In this document: positions 22,069 through 32,680 of the stretch, piece by piece
Position numbering within the stretch: the stretch's first letter is position 1
Layout: every line of letters begins with the position of its first letter
Source of the DNA: Chaetoceros tenuissimus
Taxonomy: Eukaryota > Bacillariophyta > Thalassiosirophyceae > Chaetocerotales > Chaetocerotaceae
NCBI GenBank assembly: GCA_021927905.1
Contig: BLLK01000062.1
Location: 620,001-684,000 of the forward strand
DNA: 64,000 bases
Direction: 5' to 3'
Notes under the pieces: generated by a model
What the model saw: the letters and a program-made list of their open reading frames with translations, nothing else
What the model was told of the DNA's origin: nothing
Database searches by the model: none
Position numbers and translations under genes: made by a program

Positions 22069-23169
22069 ATGTTTCCCATGCCGCTGTCACTTGTGTCAAG
22101 AACAAAACACTTGGGAAGACTGAGCAATACCAAGATATCTTCACGATCAATATCCATTTTGAATAAAACTTTTGTTCAAGGAGAATACAACAACTCTGCA
22201 GATATTGATACAGCTATTGCAACTGTGAAGAAATATGATCCAAGTGCATATCTACCTGGACTTTTATTACCTACGAAAGAAACAAGAGTTGCATATTTTG
22301 CAATCAGATCTTTTTGGATAGAAAGTGGACTACGATTTGCAAAGAAAAAGGAGCATAGTAGTATTTCCTCCTCGAAGCAGATTCCAGGTATTGGTCAGCG
22401 TGACATTCAAATTCCAGATGATGAAAGAATTCAATTTTGGAGAGATGGAATTAATGACATTGTACAAGAAAGCAATAACTCTACGCATGAAAATTCAACT
22501 CTTAGATTACTTCAACATGTTGTACAGAAACATGAGCTATCGTCAGATTATTTGTATGGTATCATTGAGGGAAGAGAGATTGATGTGAATACAAAAAATT
22601 ACGCATCTATTTCAAGTCTTGAAAATCATGTAGAGTTATCTTGCGTAAACCTATTGAATTTGGTACTAGAAGCAGGAGGAATACGGAATCACGGAAGTGA
22701 TGAAAACCAGATCATATTTCTAGCGTCAAAGCATGTAGGAATTGCACATGGTCTTACAAATGCTTTGCGTTTATCAGTACCTACAGCATCATCTACTGGT
22801 AAAGTTATCATTCCACAAGATTTATGTGAAAAACATGAAATTAAGAGCCCTCGATATTTACTCAGTGCACTTGGAATGGGTGATGAAGAATGCAAATTGC
22901 ATCTGCAAAATGCTGTTAGTGATATTGTCGATGTAGCCAGACAACATTTGGTAGAAGCTAGAAAAATGAGAAACGATGTTGTCAACGTTGATAAAGGATC
23001 ATATGCAATCAGAGCATTTCTACCTGCTATTACAAGTGAAACTTTTCTGGATAGACTTGAAGAGCACAACTTTGACCTCACAGATCGGTCTTTGAGAAAC
23101 GTTGGTAGTTTAGAACATTTGAAATGTATACACAGACTTGTGTCAGCTTCTATTCGTAATGAGTATTAG
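22069..23169 (+). CDS. NDUFAF6: NDUFAF6-like complex I assembly factor
   Basis: The 366-residue intronless protein belongs to the squalene/phytoene synthase-like fold. The N-terminus (MFPMPLSLVSRTKHLGRLSN) is Arg/Ser-rich without acidic residues, as in a mitochondrial presequence. Blocks matching NDUFAF6 are KYDPSAYLPGLLLP with AYFAIRSFWIE, LYGIIEGREIDVN, SLENHVELSCVNLLNLVLEA, SKHVGIAHGLTNALR and VIIPQDLCEKH. The Asp-rich metal sites of true prenyl synthases are not conserved, as expected for this assembly factor, which is needed for respiratory complex I biogenesis. Confidence 0.85.
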   Translation: MFPMPLSLVSRTKHLGRLSNTKISSRSISILNKTFVQGEYNNSADIDTAIATVKKYDPSAYLPGLLLPTKETRVAYFAIRSFWIESGLRFAKKKEHSSISSSKQIPGIGQRDIQIPDDERIQFWRDGINDIVQESNNSTHENSTLRLLQHVVQKHELSSDYLYGIIEGREIDVNTKNYASISSLENHVELSCVNLLNLVLEAGGIRNHGSDENQIIFLASKHVGIAHGLTNALRLSVPTASSTGKVIIPQDLCEKHEIKSPRYLLSALGMGDEECKLHLQNAVSDIVDVARQHLVEARKMRNDVVNVDKGSYAIRAFLPAITSETFLDRLEEHNFDLTDRSLRNVGSLEHLKCIHRLVSASIRNEY

Positions 23170-23522
23170 AATCAACTATTTTACTTCTTCATTGAAATGC
23201 GGAGTGCCGTATTCATATCAACATGCAATTTTCAGCTAGTTGGTATATTAGTTATTTTTAAATAGGGGTAAATTTCTTTATAATATAATAGTGTGCGATA
23301 TTTTATTGTCAGATAATATCAATTTTTGTTTTTGTTGATAATACCGTGTGTACGAATACTCAAACAGGGTTTAATTATGTCTTAGTAAGACATAGTTGAC
23401 ATGGCTAGAAACAGACAAGGAAAGAAATTCTGAAATGAGGTGAGAGATTCACAGCATAAATATCTCGGGATAGTTGAACTACTCTTCTTCTCAGCCAGCC
23501 TAAAGTATTGCTCGTACTAAAG
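23170..23522. other. Intergenic, upstream of the cathepsin-like gene
   Basis: AT-rich DNA with no recognised gene or repeat; it should hold the promoter of the protease gene. Confidence 0.5.
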
Positions 23523-24814
23523 ATGAAATCCCTACTACCGATTGTATTGTTGCTAGGAACGTTGATGGCATCAAATGGACAAAGAAAGGTAAACCACTTC
23601 CAGACTTACAGCTTCCTCATCTATCGTTTTCATTGCTCACTTGTATATTGCATCACTGTTTCCAAAATAGATTTTACCTGATCATAAAATATTGAATGAC
23701 TATGACTTGGCTTTACCTTTCAGCTATGTGGAACTTGACAGCCTACCGAAAACTTTCTCATGGAACAATGTCAATGGTACAAACTTTCTCACTCGATCTT
23801 TAAACCAGCACCTTCCGCAGGTAAGTGTATCATAGACATCATATATATTTGCTGCTGTTCATCCTTATCTGACAATGGTATCGAATCAACACATACCCCA
23901 GTACTGGTAAGATCATCCATCCATCTTGCAGCAGTTGTATGAATCTTTTTCAAAGCAATGACTAATCTCTTTTTTTTTCAAGCGGTTCGTGTTGGGCCCA
24001 TGCTGCAATGTCTTCAGTTGCGGATCGAATAAAAATTGCAAGGATGACATCTGAGAAAAATATGAATGAAATTGGACCAGATATTTCTCTTTCAATACAA
24101 TTTCTACTCAGCTGTGGCAGCAAAGTTGCTGGATCGTGTCATGGAGGATCTGCATCCGGAGCTTTTGAATTCATAAAATCTGTTGGATATTGGCCATATG
24201 AGACATGTATGCCATATTTGGCATGTTCTGCTGATTCAACCGAAGGTTATTGTCCTTTTGTGAATACTGAATGCAATCCTTTTAATATCTGTAGAACTTG
24301 TGCAAACCCATGGAAAGGTGGTGATTGTAGTGAGATTGATGTATTTCCCTTTGCAACTATAGCAGAGTATGGCTCTTATCATAATCAAGTGAAGGAAGTT
24401 ATGGCTGAAATCTATGCAAGGGGACCAGTTACTGCAGGAATTAATGGTATTCATTTACATAATTATACTGGAGGTATCATTTACGATCATGTAGAGTGGA
24501 GAGATTTGAAAATGACTCATGAGGTAGAAATAGTGGGATGGGGCTACGAAGAGTCGACAGATACCAAGTACTGGGTAGTTCGAAATTCGCATGGAGAGTA
24601 TTTCGGAGAACTCTCATTCTTTCGAATTGAAATGGATGTTAATTTGTTAGGTATTGAGAGTCATGTCAGCTGGGCAACTCCTAAAAATTGGACCATTCAA
24701 AATGTTCCTTGTGTAGCAGATGGGTCAAACTGTATAAGAAGTGATGATGTTGGAATGTACGCTGATCCTTCTTTAGATGATATGAAAACATACGGTAGAC
24801 GAGCTTTACTCTAA
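23523..24814 (+). CDS. Cathepsin Z/X-like papain-family protease
   Basis: Four exons (23523-23588, 23671-23820, 23902-23906, 23983-24814) encode 350 residues. Exon 3 is only five bases, TACTG, between introns of 81 and 76 nt with normal GT-AG ends. Only with it does the active site read LPQ-YCGSCWAHAAM in frame. A signal peptide (LLPIVLLLGTLMASNG) starts the protein, so it is secretory or lysosomal. A short propeptide leads to LPKTFSWNNVNG, typical of cathepsin Z. Catalytic Cys is about residue 77, His is in THEVEIVGWGY, and Asn is in VVRNSHGEYFGE, where most relatives have RNSWG. The MAEIYARGPVTAGI block also fits cathepsin Z. The stop lies 29 bp from the stop of the SDR gene on the other strand. 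Confidence 0.88.
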
Positions 24815-24843
24815 TGGTTACAAGTATACATAAAACGTTTTGT

Positions 24844-25671
24844 TTATATTGCTATTGCACCACTGCACTCCCAACACTCACCAGTCACATAACTACTTCG
24901 ATCGCTTGCCAGAAACAAAGCCATATTTGCAACATCTGTTGGTTCCCCGAATCTTCGTAAGGGTATCCCCGATATGATACGCTGCTTGATATTTGAAGGG
25001 ACAGTTTGGGTCATTGGAGTATCGATAAATCCTGGTAGTATAGCATTTGCTCGAATCGCCGCGTGTGAATTCGGTTCCCCTCTGGATTTGTTGATTTGAA
25101 TAGATTGGTATGCCATCTCCTTAGCTAGAGCACGAGTCATACCAACAACACCACCCTTGGAAGCGGCATAATTAGTCTGACCTATGTTACCCCTTTCACT
25201 AATAACTGATCCAATATTGATTATACTGCTTCCAGTATTCGTCGACAAGATTTTTTCCAACCGATCTGGTCTACAAAAAGCTTGGATGGAATGAAACGTA
25301 CCCTTCAGGTTGGTATCTAGTACATCATCATAATTTTCTTCGGTTAAATCATGTATGAACCCATCACGCGTTATACCTGCTGCATTCACTATAATGGAAG
25401 CAATAGGAATATCATGTTCTTTTGCAAAATTGTCTGCATTTTGAATCATGGCAATCGTATCGTCTTTGCATCTTACATCACATTTTACATGAGCAATTTT
25501 GTTTTTGTAAATGTTGGATGTATTCGGGTATTTAATATTTTCTGTTTTGATATCAGACATGAAGACGCTACATCCCTGTGAGTAAAAAGCATCCACAAGC
25601 GCAGATCCTATTCCAGAAGCTGATCCAGTGATGATTACTGTTTTGTTTGCAAGTTGAAGCCAGTTTTGCAT
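24844..25671 (-). CDS. Short-chain dehydrogenase, FabG/HSD17B8-like
   Basis: An intronless 275-residue SDR. The NAD(P) site is TGSASGIGSALVDAF near the N-terminus, followed by NAAGITRDGF. The catalytic residues are Ser in NIGSVISERGNIG and the Tyr/Lys pair in YAASKGG. ANAILPGFIDTPMT, PLRRFGEPTDVANMALFLAS and the final TGECWECSGA are typical of 3-oxoacyl-ACP reductases and the related HSD17B8/CBR4 group, which reduce beta-ketoacyl thioesters in fatty-acid synthesis. No targeting peptide was seen. A small insert (QSIQINKSRGEPNSHAAI) sits before the IRANAILPG strand. Confidence 0.88.
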   Translation of the reverse strand: MQNWLQLANKTVIITGSASGIGSALVDAFYSQGCSVFMSDIKTENIKYPNTSNIYKNKIAHVKCDVRCKDDTIAMIQNADNFAKEHDIPIASIIVNAAGITRDGFIHDLTEENYDDVLDTNLKGTFHSIQAFCRPDRLEKILSTNTGSSIINIGSVISERGNIGQTNYAASKGGVVGMTRALAKEMAYQSIQINKSRGEPNSHAAIRANAILPGFIDTPMTQTVPSNIKQRIISGIPLRRFGEPTDVANMALFLASDRSSYVTGECWECSGAIAI

Positions 25672-25880
25672 CTCTTGTTTTCTAATCTCAGATGACTGTC
25701 ACGAATCGTTCATAAGATGTCGGAAATAAGAGCGAAACTATAAAAAAGCTTACAATCTCACTCCATAACCCTTTTTATGTTGTGTTTTGATTATGTTTGC
25801 TGATGCTTGGTGTAGTTGAGAGTTGAGAGATGTTGATGAACTCATGAATAAAAAGAAAAGATATAAAATCATTCAAATAC

Positions 25881-27380
25881 TTTTGTCGTAATACTATTTA
25901 TTTACACTAGATTAGCTTTCCTGTGTCCTACTTTACACTACATTAGACTCATCTCGAACATCTTAGTACGACTTAGGGTTAGCAAATTTTTTCCCTCAAT
26001 TTTCAATTCCAACATACGCATAGCATTCTTTGACTCCGTAGCAACTAGAATATTCACCAACCAAGACCATATCTCTTCTTGTTCACGAGATATACCTTGT
26101 TTTATATTGATTAGGGTTTGCTAACCCTAATTTCAAATTGGACTTTTAAGGCCGATTCTAGTGTTTGTTCAATATTTTACGTACAGTGCTGTTATGACCC
26201 ACCATGCACGATGCTCAAATTCGACTCAAAGTTGTGAAATTCATTCATTTTGATTTTGTAAGCCTAGGTTTATGGTTAGGGTTAGGGTTAGTAAATATTT
26301 CTCTGTTTTGATGCTTTGGAGCTTGATTGTGGACTGTCTGGATGCTGTAAAGAAGCGCTGTATACTTGGATTTTCCCAAAATCCCTCGGAATTGTGTTTT
26401 AATCTCTTTTGTCGTAATACTATATATTTACACTAGATTAGCTTTCCTGTGTCCTACTTTACACTACATTAGACTCATCTCGAACATCTTAGTACGACTT
26501 AGGGTTAGCAAATTTTTTCCCTCAATTTTCAATTCCAACATACGCATAGCATTCTTTGACTCCGTAGCAACTAGAATATTCACCAACCAAGACCATATCT
26601 CTTCTTGTTCACGAGATATACCTTGTTTTATATTGATTAGGGTTTGCTAACCCTAATTTCAAATTGGACTTTTAAGGCCGATTCTAGTGTTTTCGTCACC
26701 CACACGTATCGTACTCATGTAACAACTACCTACGATGCTCAAATTCGACTCAAAGTTGCGAAATACATTCATTTCAATTTTTTACCTAGCTAGGATTAGG
26801 GTTAGAGTTAGTGAATATTTCTCTGTTTCCATGCATTGGAGCTTGATTGTGGACTGTCTGGATGCTGTAGAGAAGCGGTGTATGCTTGGATTTTCCCAGA
26901 ATGCCTTGGAATGGTGTTTTAATCTTTTTGTCGTAATACTACTCCTTTACACTAGATTAGCTTTCCCTGTCTCATTTTACACTACATTAGCCCCATCCTG
27001 AACATCTTAGTACGACTTAGGGTTAACAAATTTTTTCACTCAATTTTCAATTCCAACATACGCATAGCATTCTTTGACTCTGTAGCAACTAGAATATTCA
27101 CCAACCTAGACCATATCTCTTTTGGTTCACGAGATATTCCACGTTTTATATCCATTAGGGTTAGCTAACTCTAATATTAAATTGGACTTTTAAGTCCGAA
27201 ATCTGTGTTGGTTCAATGTTTTACGTATCGTACGGATGTGACCCACTATGCACGAAGCTCAAATTCGACTCAAAGTTGCGAAATACATTCATTTTAATTT
27301 TGTAACCCTAGCTAGGATTAGGGTTAGAGTTAGTGAATATTTCTCTGTTTCCATGCATTGGAGCCCTCGGAATGGTGTTT
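25881..27380. repeat. 527-bp tandem repeat, about 2.8 copies, telomere-like motifs
   Basis: Copies start at 25881, 26407 and 26936 with ttttgtcgtaatac, giving periods of 526 and 529 bp. The third copy lacks about 60-80 bp near its end. Copies 1 and 2 are nearly identical for hundreds of bases. Each unit carries TTAGGG-like words: three ggttag units at 26274-26291, and a head-to-head pair attagggtt/aaccctaat (26110-26131) that can form a hairpin. Open frames inside (26366-26650, 26735-27001) follow the repeat and look non-coding. The remaining gap (25672-25880 and 27381-27603) shows no gene. Confidence 0.9.
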
Positions 27381-27603
27381 GATGGTCAATTTTCGAATGA
27401 CATTGTTTTTCATTGTCAAAAGGCCTGTCAACTGAAGGAAAGCGGGACTCAGGAGCGTGCTGGACACCACTCATTCCATTCTATCCAAATCATCATCAAA
27501 TGCATCAAATTTCTAACTTTCTCTACATTATTCCACGGAAAGATACAGTGGCATTCGTGTAACTACTATAATTGTTTGATAAAGGCATCATATAAAACGA
27601 ATC

Positions 27604-28419
27604 ATGGAAGAGAAGAAGTGGAGAGATTCAGCTATTCGATGGCCTGATGACAAGAAAACCTTTGAAAGTGACGAAGAGGAAGAAGAGGAAGAAACTGGAT
27701 TCATGGATCCATTTAAAGACCCTGATCCATTTCAAATGTTTGACTTTCAATTTAAAATGCCGAACAACATAGATAAGAATGTACCTGAAAGATCCATAGA
27801 TGTAAAGATTCGGGGCTTCAAAACAGATGCAGATGAAATATGGGAGTCTACAGGGCTTACATTATGGAGAGCGTCAGATTACTTATGTGAATATCAAGTT
27901 GAGAATGTTGATATCTTTGATGGTAAACGCGTATTAGAACTTGGAGCTGGACTTGGTTTGAATGGAATTCTAGTTTGGTTAATGACCAAGCGATCAACGA
28001 TAGTCATCACAGATGGAGATACAGATGCGCTGGTGCATTTGAGAGAGAATATTGAACGGAATAGAGCATCAGAAGTCAATGAAGATAGTAGTACAGTTTC
28101 ATGTAGCCAATTGCTCTGGGGTAAAGAAACATCATTAAAATTTTTAGAAATTGTGGGAGAAAATAAGAAATATGACGTCTTGTTAGCCTCGGATATAATT
28201 TATGCACAGTGTATAATTCAGCCTCTGTGGGAAACTGTCCAAACCCTATTGAATAGATCAAATGGAGTATTTGTAATGGCATTTGCAAAACGAAAGGTTC
28301 CTGTTAGCATAGAATATGTGCTAGAATCAGCAGAAAAGAATGGTTTCAGTCATGAGAAAGTCAAAGAAGACACTGAAGAAGGTATTTGGGTCTACTTGTT
28401 TCGTTTCAAAGAAGAATGA
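27604..28419 (+). CDS. Family-16 protein methyltransferase (METTL21-like)
   Basis: An intronless 271-residue protein. After an acidic N-terminus (Glu-rich at about 20-30), the methyltransferase fold starts with ESTGLTLWRASDYLCEY and the S-adenosylmethionine site VLELGAGLGLNGILVW. These are followed by VITDGD (acidic end of strand 2), a LLWGKE block and YDVLLASDIIYAQ. The W-x-A pattern before motif I and the [D]-I-I-Y motif are features of Methyltransf_16 enzymes, most of which methylate lysine on chaperones or translation factors. The substrate cannot be told. Confidence 0.85.
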   Translation: MEEKKWRDSAIRWPDDKKTFESDEEEEEEETGFMDPFKDPDPFQMFDFQFKMPNNIDKNVPERSIDVKIRGFKTDADEIWESTGLTLWRASDYLCEYQVENVDIFDGKRVLELGAGLGLNGILVWLMTKRSTIVITDGDTDALVHLRENIERNRASEVNEDSSTVSCSQLLWGKETSLKFLEIVGENKKYDVLLASDIIYAQCIIQPLWETVQTLLNRSNGVFVMAFAKRKVPVSIEYVLESAEKNGFSHEKVKEDTEEGIWVYLFRFKEE

Positions 28420-28738
28420 TAGTGAAAAAGATTACTTTTATTTCTACAGTTTTTTTCAATTATATTTATTGGATGTCTCATAATAACTCGAAATACCGTA
28501 CTGTATGAAAAAGCAAGTCACATCGCTACATTCATCCAATCCCATCTTTCTGCATTCTAGCCACTTACTTCTGTAGCTAGAATCACGTCAGGTTTGTCAT
28601 CTGTGCCACGAGTTTTCATGATGTTCTGCGAATTTTGCTATCTATCCAATGATGAGGCACTTTTTTACTTCAACCATGTTCTGCCATTGTTCATAAAATT
28701 AACATATCGCATATTCCTACTTTTTCACAATAGAAACT
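28420..28738. other. Intergenic, upstream of the CtpA gene
   Basis: Short region between two genes on the same strand. No recognisable element was seen. Confidence 0.5.
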
Positions 28739-31197
28739 ATGAGGCTGAGATTGCAAGTTTGTGTGTTTCTCTGTGTAGCTTCATCACTTGAGGCCTTCAC
28801 TGTTCCAAGCGCAGGTATTCATAATATACAAAATACCAGGAAAGCATCCATCATACCTTCTTCGACATACACATTATTGCCTACCAATGCATTTACAAGT
28901 AGCAGTAGTACGCAACTATTTGCTAAGGACGACAATAATAATGAAAAAGAAGAAACCGATGAGTCGAAAAAAGAGTCAAAAGTACAGCTGCCGAAAAAGG
29001 TTCAAGCCATCACCAAACTCTTGATTACAAAATTCATGAACTTTTTCCCAACACTCAGAGTTGCTATTAGTAGTTTTACTGTTGGAGCAGTCTTTGCACT
29101 GACTCTTATATTTGTACCAGTATACAATTCAGTGGACAAGATGAGTGAACCAGTCACACTTTTCGAGACTATCCTTGCGGTGAGTTTCTTTTTTGTTTAC
29201 ATACTGGTCAATAATCTCATTTGTTTTAAATGCTCATATGTATCTTTGTATTGTAGGATTTGGATCAAGGATATGTTGATGATGTAGACACGAAAAAGTT
29301 ATTCGAGACTGGTGTATCTGCAATGTTGAAATCATTGGATCCATATACAGAATTTGAACCAAGACAAGAAGCACAGGACTTGACCGAAAGCATTCGAGGA
29401 CGTTACGGTGGGATTGGTTTAGTGATTAGTGGTTCTACTATTCCTAAACCTGTAATAGAAAGTGCCAAAAGTGCTCAAACTGAGGGTGGTAGTAAGTTGC
29501 TACCTAAAGAAGCTATGCAAGATAATGCCAATTTGGTGGATGATGATACGATTGCGTACGATGACAGTGATGATATGGAAGATATTGCAACGAGAAAGGA
29601 AACTATGAAAGCGTATGAGAAAGCAGTTGCAAAGGGTATTCGTGTGGTGAATGCATTTGAGGGCTATGCATTTGATTATGGTATGAGACCTGGTGACAAA
29701 CTCGTTGCTATTGATGGATGGGAAATAGAACCTGGAACGTCTGTAGAAGATGTTAGAAATCGTTTGAGAGGAGAACCTGGTAGTTCTGTGGAGATTGCTT
29801 TTGAAAGAGATGGTGTAAAGGGAGTTAATTCAGTCACTATTCCTCGAAGAGTTGTGCAAATTGCAGATGTGAAACTTGCAACAATTGTAGGAGATCCAAA
29901 AGATGGAATTGGTTACATTCAGCTTACTGGATTCACCTCTGATGCTGGTCGAGAAGTAAAGAATGCAATCTTTGCACTTCAACAGGCTGCTGAAGATGCA
30001 ACAGGTGGTGAGAAGTCATTGCAGGTATGTTCCGTATATGTTTTTAGCACAGTTATTTATGCTCAGCTTCTGATTATACTAACCCATCTATTTCAACTCA
30101 AGGGTCTTATTTTGGATCTGAGAGGGAATCCTGGAGGACTACTTACATCTGCTGTTGATGTCTCTTCATTGCTCGTACCTAAAGGAAGTGAAATTGTGTC
30201 AGCAAAAGGTAGAGGATTCCCTGGTGTGACTTACAAATCTCGAGTTGATCCCATCCTTGATCCAAATACAAAGTTGGCAGTGTTAGTGAATGATTCAACG
30301 GCATCTGCAGCCGAAATTGTATCCGGTGCAGTTCAAGATTTGGATGTTGGTGTGATTGTGGGTAGCGGAAGAACATTTGGCAAAGGACTTGTTCAGAACG
30401 TCGAGGAATTACCATTTGATACTGCTCTCAAATTCACAGTAGCAAAGTATTACACGCCTAGTGGAAGATGTATCCAGTCTACAAATTATGCCAATGGAGC
30501 AGGTTCCAATGCAGATGGAAAGTACAAGGCCTCGAAAGTAGCTGAAAAGGATAAGAATGTGTATTTCACCAAGAATGGGCGTGAAGTGAAGGATGGTGGA
30601 GGAGTAGCTGTGGATTACAAGGTTGATGCTCCGAAAGCATCAGCATTAGAAGTCACGCTATTGAGATCTACTGTTATCAGCGATTTTGCATCAGAATGGA
30701 GCAAAACAAATGAGCTTACAAATAACTTTTCGGTTGATGATAGCCTTTATCGCGACTTCCAGAAGTATGTCATGTCGCAGGTAAAGGAGGGCGATTTGAA
30801 ATTAGATGCTATTTACAGTGGTCCAATAAATGATCTAAAGAAATCTCTCGAACGCAGTGGATACAAGGCCTCAACTAAGGAGCTTGATCATCTTCAAGCA
30901 TCAATTATGCAGGATCTTTCAAGAGACTTTGATAAGTACAAAGATGATATCAAGGAAGATATTGCGACAGGAATACTCTCTCGTTACATCCCAGAGTCGA
31001 TGCTAATTGATCGTTCCATACAGACAGATAAACAAGTACTAGGTGCCGTGAAGGTTCTTCGCAATCAGAAGCAATTCAATAAGCTCCTAGCAAGAAGTGA
31101 AAATGCCAAGTACGATGTCAGAGATGAGAACACCATGTTGGCAGAAACCCAGCCATCCAAGGATAAGGAAGGGGCCAAGGTTTCAATGAAGTTTTAG
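28739..31197 (+). CDS. ctpA: Plastid C-terminal processing protease (S41, CtpA-like)
   Basis: Three exons (28739-29179, 29257-30024, 30103-31197) encode 767 residues. In cyanobacteria and plants CtpA matures the D1 protein of photosystem II in the thylakoid lumen. The signal peptide ends ...SSLEA-FTVPSAG, a diatom-type plastid motif. A hydrophobic stretch (SFTVGAVFALTLIFVPVY) may anchor or route the protein. A PDZ domain follows (YGMRPGDKLVAIDGWEIEPG). The S41 core is LILDLRGNPGGLL, NDSTASAAEIVSGA with catalytic Ser about 471, and GRTFGKGLVQ with Lys about 497. Intron 2 (78 nt) is a multiple of three and has no stop, so retention would insert 26 mostly hydrophobic residues just before LILDLRGNPGG. 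The C-terminal about 200 residues are helical and not recognised. Confidence 0.9.
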
Positions 31198-31282
31198 AGA
31201 TCATGGCAAAAACTGTACATACTAAAATGTTTGCATAATAGTGAAAATAAGAACAAAATTACAAAATCAGTTTAGGATTTTT

Positions 31283-32680
31283 TTACTTGAAAAATGCGTG
31301 AAAAGCTATGCCCAAGAATGTAGCGATAGCGTAACCTAGATTTCCTACAATCAACGAAGGAGCTACAAGTGAATGCCACCCATTTGCCTTTGCCAATGCT
31401 GCTGCCGTGGCTGGTCCGCCAATAGCAGCACTAGAAGCAACCAATAATCGTTGTGGTAACAATGAACTTGTATTCGACTCTTTTCCTCCTTCACGCTTCT
31501 TGTCTTTACCCCAAAATCGTAGTGAAGCCCATCTTGACCCTAACAAAACAATGCCATGAAATCCATACAGCAATAAAAGGTAAAGACTAATTGGAGCAAA
31601 TGATGTTCGGACCGAGTCGGCAATTCCAGCGCCCGGGGCCCCAGCAGTAGCAAAGAAAATGTATAGTAACGAAGTTCCAAGTGCTTCACCTGTTGAACTT
31701 AATCTTTTTGCTGAGTTTGGAAAGAATATCGTAAATAATATTGTGAAAGAGGTAGCCAAAGGGAGAGCACCTGATGTACCTCCAATCTTTTCTCCTAACC
31801 ATGTAACAATCGAAGCAATTGCAATTGCAGCTGACACAGACTCAGTTGTGATTTTCCCATCTTTCTCATCATTGTTTGAGGAACCATTGATATTTTCACT
31901 TTCTTCCATTTCCTCGACATCGGAACGACCTGCTGACAATGCGCTTGTCACTGGAAAGTAAATCAATGCAAAGATATTGTCTACACACAAACCAGCCGCA
32001 ACAGCATTTGCACTCGATTCTAATGATCTGGAAACAGCGACATAATTTAATCCGCCACCAATGTTCTTGGCCATCAATGCAGCTGCAATCTTCAATCCAT
32101 CGATATCCATTGTAGAAGTTAACCATTTACTACAAAGAGGATAAGCCGCCAAACAGGCTACTAATGTAGACGCAGAAGCCAAAATAAAAGATTTCAACAA
32201 TGGTCCGCATCTCTGTCGACATTCTTTTATATTCACTCCAAGCAATAAGAGAGGAGTTGCAAGTTGAATACTTAGTAATTGCAACATTTTTTGACCAGAT
32301 GATCCCCCAGAAGGTAATACTCCAATTGAACCTAGTACAAATGCAATAGCCATTGCTGTAACAGGTGCACCAAGTAGTTTCCCTATAGCTGATGAACTTC
32401 CAATTTTATGTGAGATTGATGCTGTAGATGTCAGAACTGCAATATTTGCCCAATTTTCAGATGCTGAAATCAGTGGAAAACTAAGGGGCGAAGCATTCAA
32501 TAGCATTTGGTTTGTGATTTTCCTATTGGGCTGCTGAGCTATGTAATGTCGGATATTTTGCGATGTTGTTGAAATTGCAGACCTACTTTTCAGGACGGGT
32601 GAAGCAACTTGGAATGCATCAACATGTTTCAAGCAAATAGAAGCGGCCAGGATCCAGCTCCAAGAAACAATGTTTTTCAT
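31283..32680 (-). CDS. DUF819-family membrane protein, probably plastid
   Basis: The frame is open from 32737, but the ATG at 32680 is preferred. It gives MKNIVSWSWILAASICLKHV followed by DAFQVAS, a signal peptide with the plastid A-F motif; the protein then has 465 residues. Many membrane helices follow (AVTAMAIAFVLGSIGVLP-like, SFILASASTLVACLAAYPL, TSFTILFTIFF). KNIGGGLNYVAVSRSL and AAGLCVDNIFALIYFPV match the conserved blocks of DUF819 (YjcL-like) proteins, whose substrate is unknown. A hydrophilic loop (EEMEESENINGSSNNDEKDG) splits the two halves. It may be an inner-envelope or thylakoid transporter. Convergent with CtpA, 85 bp between stops. Confidence 0.8.
   Translation of the reverse strand: MKNIVSWSWILAASICLKHVDAFQVASPVLKSRSAISTTSQNIRHYIAQQPNRKITNQMLLNASPLSFPLISASENWANIAVLTSTASISHKIGSSSAIGKLLGAPVTAMAIAFVLGSIGVLPSGGSSGQKMLQLLSIQLATPLLLLGVNIKECRQRCGPLLKSFILASASTLVACLAAYPLCSKWLTSTMDIDGLKIAAALMAKNIGGGLNYVAVSRSLESSANAVAAGLCVDNIFALIYFPVTSALSAGRSDVEEMEESENINGSSNNDEKDGKITTESVSAAIAIASIVTWLGEKIGGTSGALPLATSFTILFTIFFPNSAKRLSSTGEALGTSLLYIFFATAGAPGAGIADSVRTSFAPISLYLLLLYGFHGIVLLGSRWASLRFWGKDKKREGGKESNTSSLLPQRLLVASSAAIGGPATAAALAKANGWHSLVAPSLIVGNLGYAIATFLGIAFHAFFK

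Noticed and set aside
26366-27001. Open frames inside the 527-bp tandem repeat
   Set aside because: They follow the repeat unit, differ by chance stops, and have no domain; the repeat is better read as non-coding satellite.
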